NCBI GenBank assembly: GCA_937900975.1
Contig: CALCPC010000344.1
Span: 1 to 8,348 of the forward strand
From: an uncultured Paracoccaceae bacterium
GTDB lineage: Bacteria > Pseudomonadota > Alphaproteobacteria > Rhodobacterales > Rhodobacteraceae
DNA length: 8,348 nucleotides
Direction: 5' to 3'
The notes beneath the pieces were generated by a model, which made no database searches, was not told where the DNA came from, and was given only the letters and a program-made list of their open reading frames with translations. Each line of letters starts with the position of its first letter. Position 1 is the stretch's first letter. Shown here in pieces: positions 7,887 through 8,348 of the stretch. The position numbers and the translations under genes were made by a program.

Positions 7887-7907
7887 GGGATCGAGGGCCG
7901 CGATCCC
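7887..7907 (-). repeat. Inverted repeat in the zwf leader, possible operator or 5' hairpin
   Basis: Two perfect 7-base arms, GGGATCG (7907-7901 on the minus strand) and CGATCCC (7893-7887), are separated by seven bases. It lies about 13 bases downstream of the proposed -10 box, roughly +7 to +27 of the transcript and about 60 bases before the zwf ATG. A dimeric repressor could bind here (LacI- or RpiR-type sugar regulators commonly control zwf in proteobacteria), or it may fold as a leader stem. Which of these applies is inference. Confidence 0.5.
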
Positions 7908-7919
7908 GGATTTGCCGCG

Positions 7920-7947
7920 ACCCTATCCCGGCGTGCCGGCCTGTCAA
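7920..7947 (-). promoter_or_regulatory. Putative sigma-70-type zwf promoter with a palindrome in its spacer
   Basis: A consensus -35 box TTGACA (7947-7942, minus strand) is followed by a 16-base spacer and TAGGGT (7925-7920) as a weak -10 box. This puts the start of transcription near 7913 and gives zwf a leader of about 85 bases. The spacer contains CCGGC-AC-GCCGG (7939-7928), a near-palindrome with 5-base arms, which could be a regulator site. The -35 match is perfect; the -10 shares only three of six consensus bases. Confidence 0.55.
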
Positions 7948-8012
7948 CCGAGAATAGAGCCTTCGGGCCGCAGCCAAAGCGCCGCGCCAACAGTTTGCGG
8001 GCGGACTGGGGC

Positions 8013-8348
8013 TTACCGCATCTTTGCGGCGACGGCCGCGACCGCCGCTTGGAACGCGGCACGGTTTTGCGCCATGTGGCCCGGATCGGCGCGGGTGTGT
8101 GCAGCATAGGCGGCTTTCAACGCCGAAAGCTCCCCCCGGAAATCGAGGTTTTGGCGCATCTCGGCGACCGTCGCGGCACGGTCGTGGAACCCCCGCGACA
8201 GGATTACACGGTCCGAGCCAAGGCGCACATGTTCGCCCAAAACCATCTCGGCCGGGACTGCACCGGTGCCGACACGCGCGACCCCGCCAAGGCCAAAGGG
8301 CACGCCCGCCGCGCAGAGAAGCGCCGCGGGCGCGTCGCGCATCCCCTC
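8013..8348 (-). CDS. C-terminal part of an unrecognised protein (5' end outside window)
   Basis: About 111 C-terminal residues are visible, ending in TAA at 8015-8013; the frame is open to the window edge. An ATG at 8342 exists, but the frame stays open upstream of it, so it is more likely internal. Visible features: VPFGLGGVARVGTG, PAEMVLGEHVRLGSDRVILS and an alanine-rich helical tail ending AAVAAVAAKMR. The glycine-rich loop, then a helix, then a strand ending VILSRGFHDRA, has the feel of the end of a (beta/alpha)8 barrel, but I do not recognise the family and assign no function. It lies on the same strand as zwf, 184 bases upstream and with a promoter between, so it is probably a separate transcription unit. 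Confidence 0.75.
   Translation of the reverse strand, partial: EGMRDAPAALLCAAGVPFGLGGVARVGTGAVPAEMVLGEHVRLGSDRVILSRGFHDRAATVAEMRQNLDFRGELSALKAAYAAHTRADPGHMAQNRAAFQAAVAAVAAKMR

Noticed and set aside
5873..7957. A 694-codon open frame on the plus strand across the spacer and most of zwf
   Set aside because: It is antisense to zwf, which has complete catalytic motifs. Long antisense frames are common where third codon positions are mostly G/C. The product is Arg/His/Pro-rich with no recognisable motif.
7829..8107. Longer N-terminus for zwf (93 extra codons)
   Set aside because: It would run through the promoter and overlap the upstream gene. The family's nucleotide-binding motif falls at the right place with the ATG at 7828.

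Overview
This is a GC-rich chromosomal window whose genes all lie on the minus strand. It almost certainly comes from an alphaproteobacterium, most likely of the Rhodobacterales (Rhodobacter/Roseobacter type). The grounds are strong G/C preference at third codon positions, protein sequences that read like that group's Zwf, Edd, Eda and Pgi, and a central metabolism built on the Entner-Doudoroff (ED) route. The organism call is inference from protein character; no marker gene is present.

Layout in the direction of transcription (high to low coordinates): the 3' end of an unrecognised gene (8348-8013); a 184-base spacer with a good sigma-70-type promoter and palindromes; zwf (7828-6380); a 626-base stretch with no recognisable gene (6379-5754); edd (5753-3951); a PPOX-type FMN flavoprotein gene (3941-3333); eda (3260-2607); pgi (2610-1048); and a class I aminotransferase (1051 to beyond position 1). 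edd and the flavoprotein gene are 9 bases apart, and eda/pgi and pgi/aminotransferase each overlap by 4 bases (ATGA). The last five genes therefore look like one transcript, with zwf either part of it or a separate unit ahead of it.

Together zwf, edd and eda oxidise and split glucose-6-phosphate into pyruvate and glyceraldehyde-3-phosphate. pgi connects fructose-6-phosphate to the entry point, so triose made by the ED split can be cycled back. The 6-phosphogluconolactonase gene (pgl), which joins Zwf to Edd biochemically and often sits beside zwf in this class, is not recognisable here. The 626-base gap is close to its usual size and place.

Points most worth a second look: the pgl-sized gap, the apparent CTG start of eda, the in-frame link from the flavoprotein stop codon into eda, the flavoprotein gene lying between edd and eda, the palindromes around the zwf promoter, and an interrupted hairpin just after the zwf stop. 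I see no mobile element, CRISPR array, tRNA or rRNA, and no convincing novel multi-gene system.
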